Shown here: in pieces, positions 6,090 to 6,112 of the stretch | Layout of the letters: each line of letters begins with the position of its first letter | Numbering within the stretch: position 1 is the stretch's first letter | From: Oscillospiraceae bacterium | GTDB lineage: Bacteria > Bacillota > Clostridia > UBA1381 | Direction: 5' to 3' | NCBI GenBank assembly: GCA_022508725.1 | Contig: JAFLUR010000141.1 | Location: forward strand, 1-6,112 | Length of the DNA stretch: 6,112 nucleotides | Position numbers and translations under genes: made by a program | The notes under the pieces: model-generated | Databases searched by the model: none | What the model was told of the DNA's origin: nothing | What the model saw: the letters and a program-made list of their open reading frames with translations, nothing else

Positions 6090-6112
6090 GTATGTAAAGG
6101 GTAATGTTTTAT

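Noticed and set aside
6096..6112. ATG at 6104 as the start of a gene running off the window
   Set aside because: Only two bases separate it from the GGG of the possible ribosome site, and it would lie within about 10 bases of the expected transcript start. Too little sequence remains to judge.

Overview
The window looks like a piece of a low-to-medium GC Firmicute chromosome, most likely a gut-type member of the Clostridia. This rests on purine-rich Shine-Dalgarno sites (GGAGGG, AAAGGAGGG), frequent ATA and AAA codons, consensus sigma-A type promoter elements, a Clostridia-like MTA/SAH nucleosidase, and a small membrane-anchored protein resembling clostridial DUF4830 proteins. The genus cannot be named from the sequence. 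All genes I support are on the + strand.

Positions 1-5286 form one tightly packed transcription unit of four genes whose promoter lies outside the window. The first is the 3' part of a helix-rich protein I do not recognise (1-885). Two tandem paralogous family-2 glycosyltransferases follow (882-2714 and 2714-4594), each with an N-terminal GT-A catalytic domain and a long alpha-helical, TPR-like C-terminal part. The last is mtnN, the 5'-methylthioadenosine/S-adenosylhomocysteine nucleosidase (4591-5286). Each junction is a stop/start overlap (ATGA, TGATG, ATGA), which suggests translational coupling. A 10-bp GC-capped hairpin at about 5292-5326 ends the unit.

The 254-base gap 5287-5540 holds the terminator, a second degenerate copy of the terminator's left half, and a 129-bp palindromic element (5379-5507). 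That element has 11-bp perfect terminal inverted repeats, a further 26-bp perfect inverted repeat and a flanking TTAG duplication, so it looks like a non-autonomous MITE. Its right end may supply the -35 box of a promoter for the next gene.

Positions 5541-5957 encode a small single-pass membrane protein with an extracytoplasmic domain, probably DUF4830-like. The last 155 bases hold an imperfect 21/22-bp tandem repeat containing a short dyad, then a near-perfect sigma-A promoter (TTGACA, 18 bp, TATAAT) facing out of the window toward an unseen gene.

Functionally, the two glycosyltransferases lack signal peptides and membrane segments. They probably modify a cytoplasmic acceptor, which could be a protein such as flagellin or a surface-protein precursor, but the acceptor is not visible. 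The mtnN gene supplies general SAM by-product recycling, and its link to glycosylation is unproven. I found no convincing wholly new system. The palindromic element, the diverged tandem glycosyltransferase pair and the unrecognised first gene are the parts most worth a second look.
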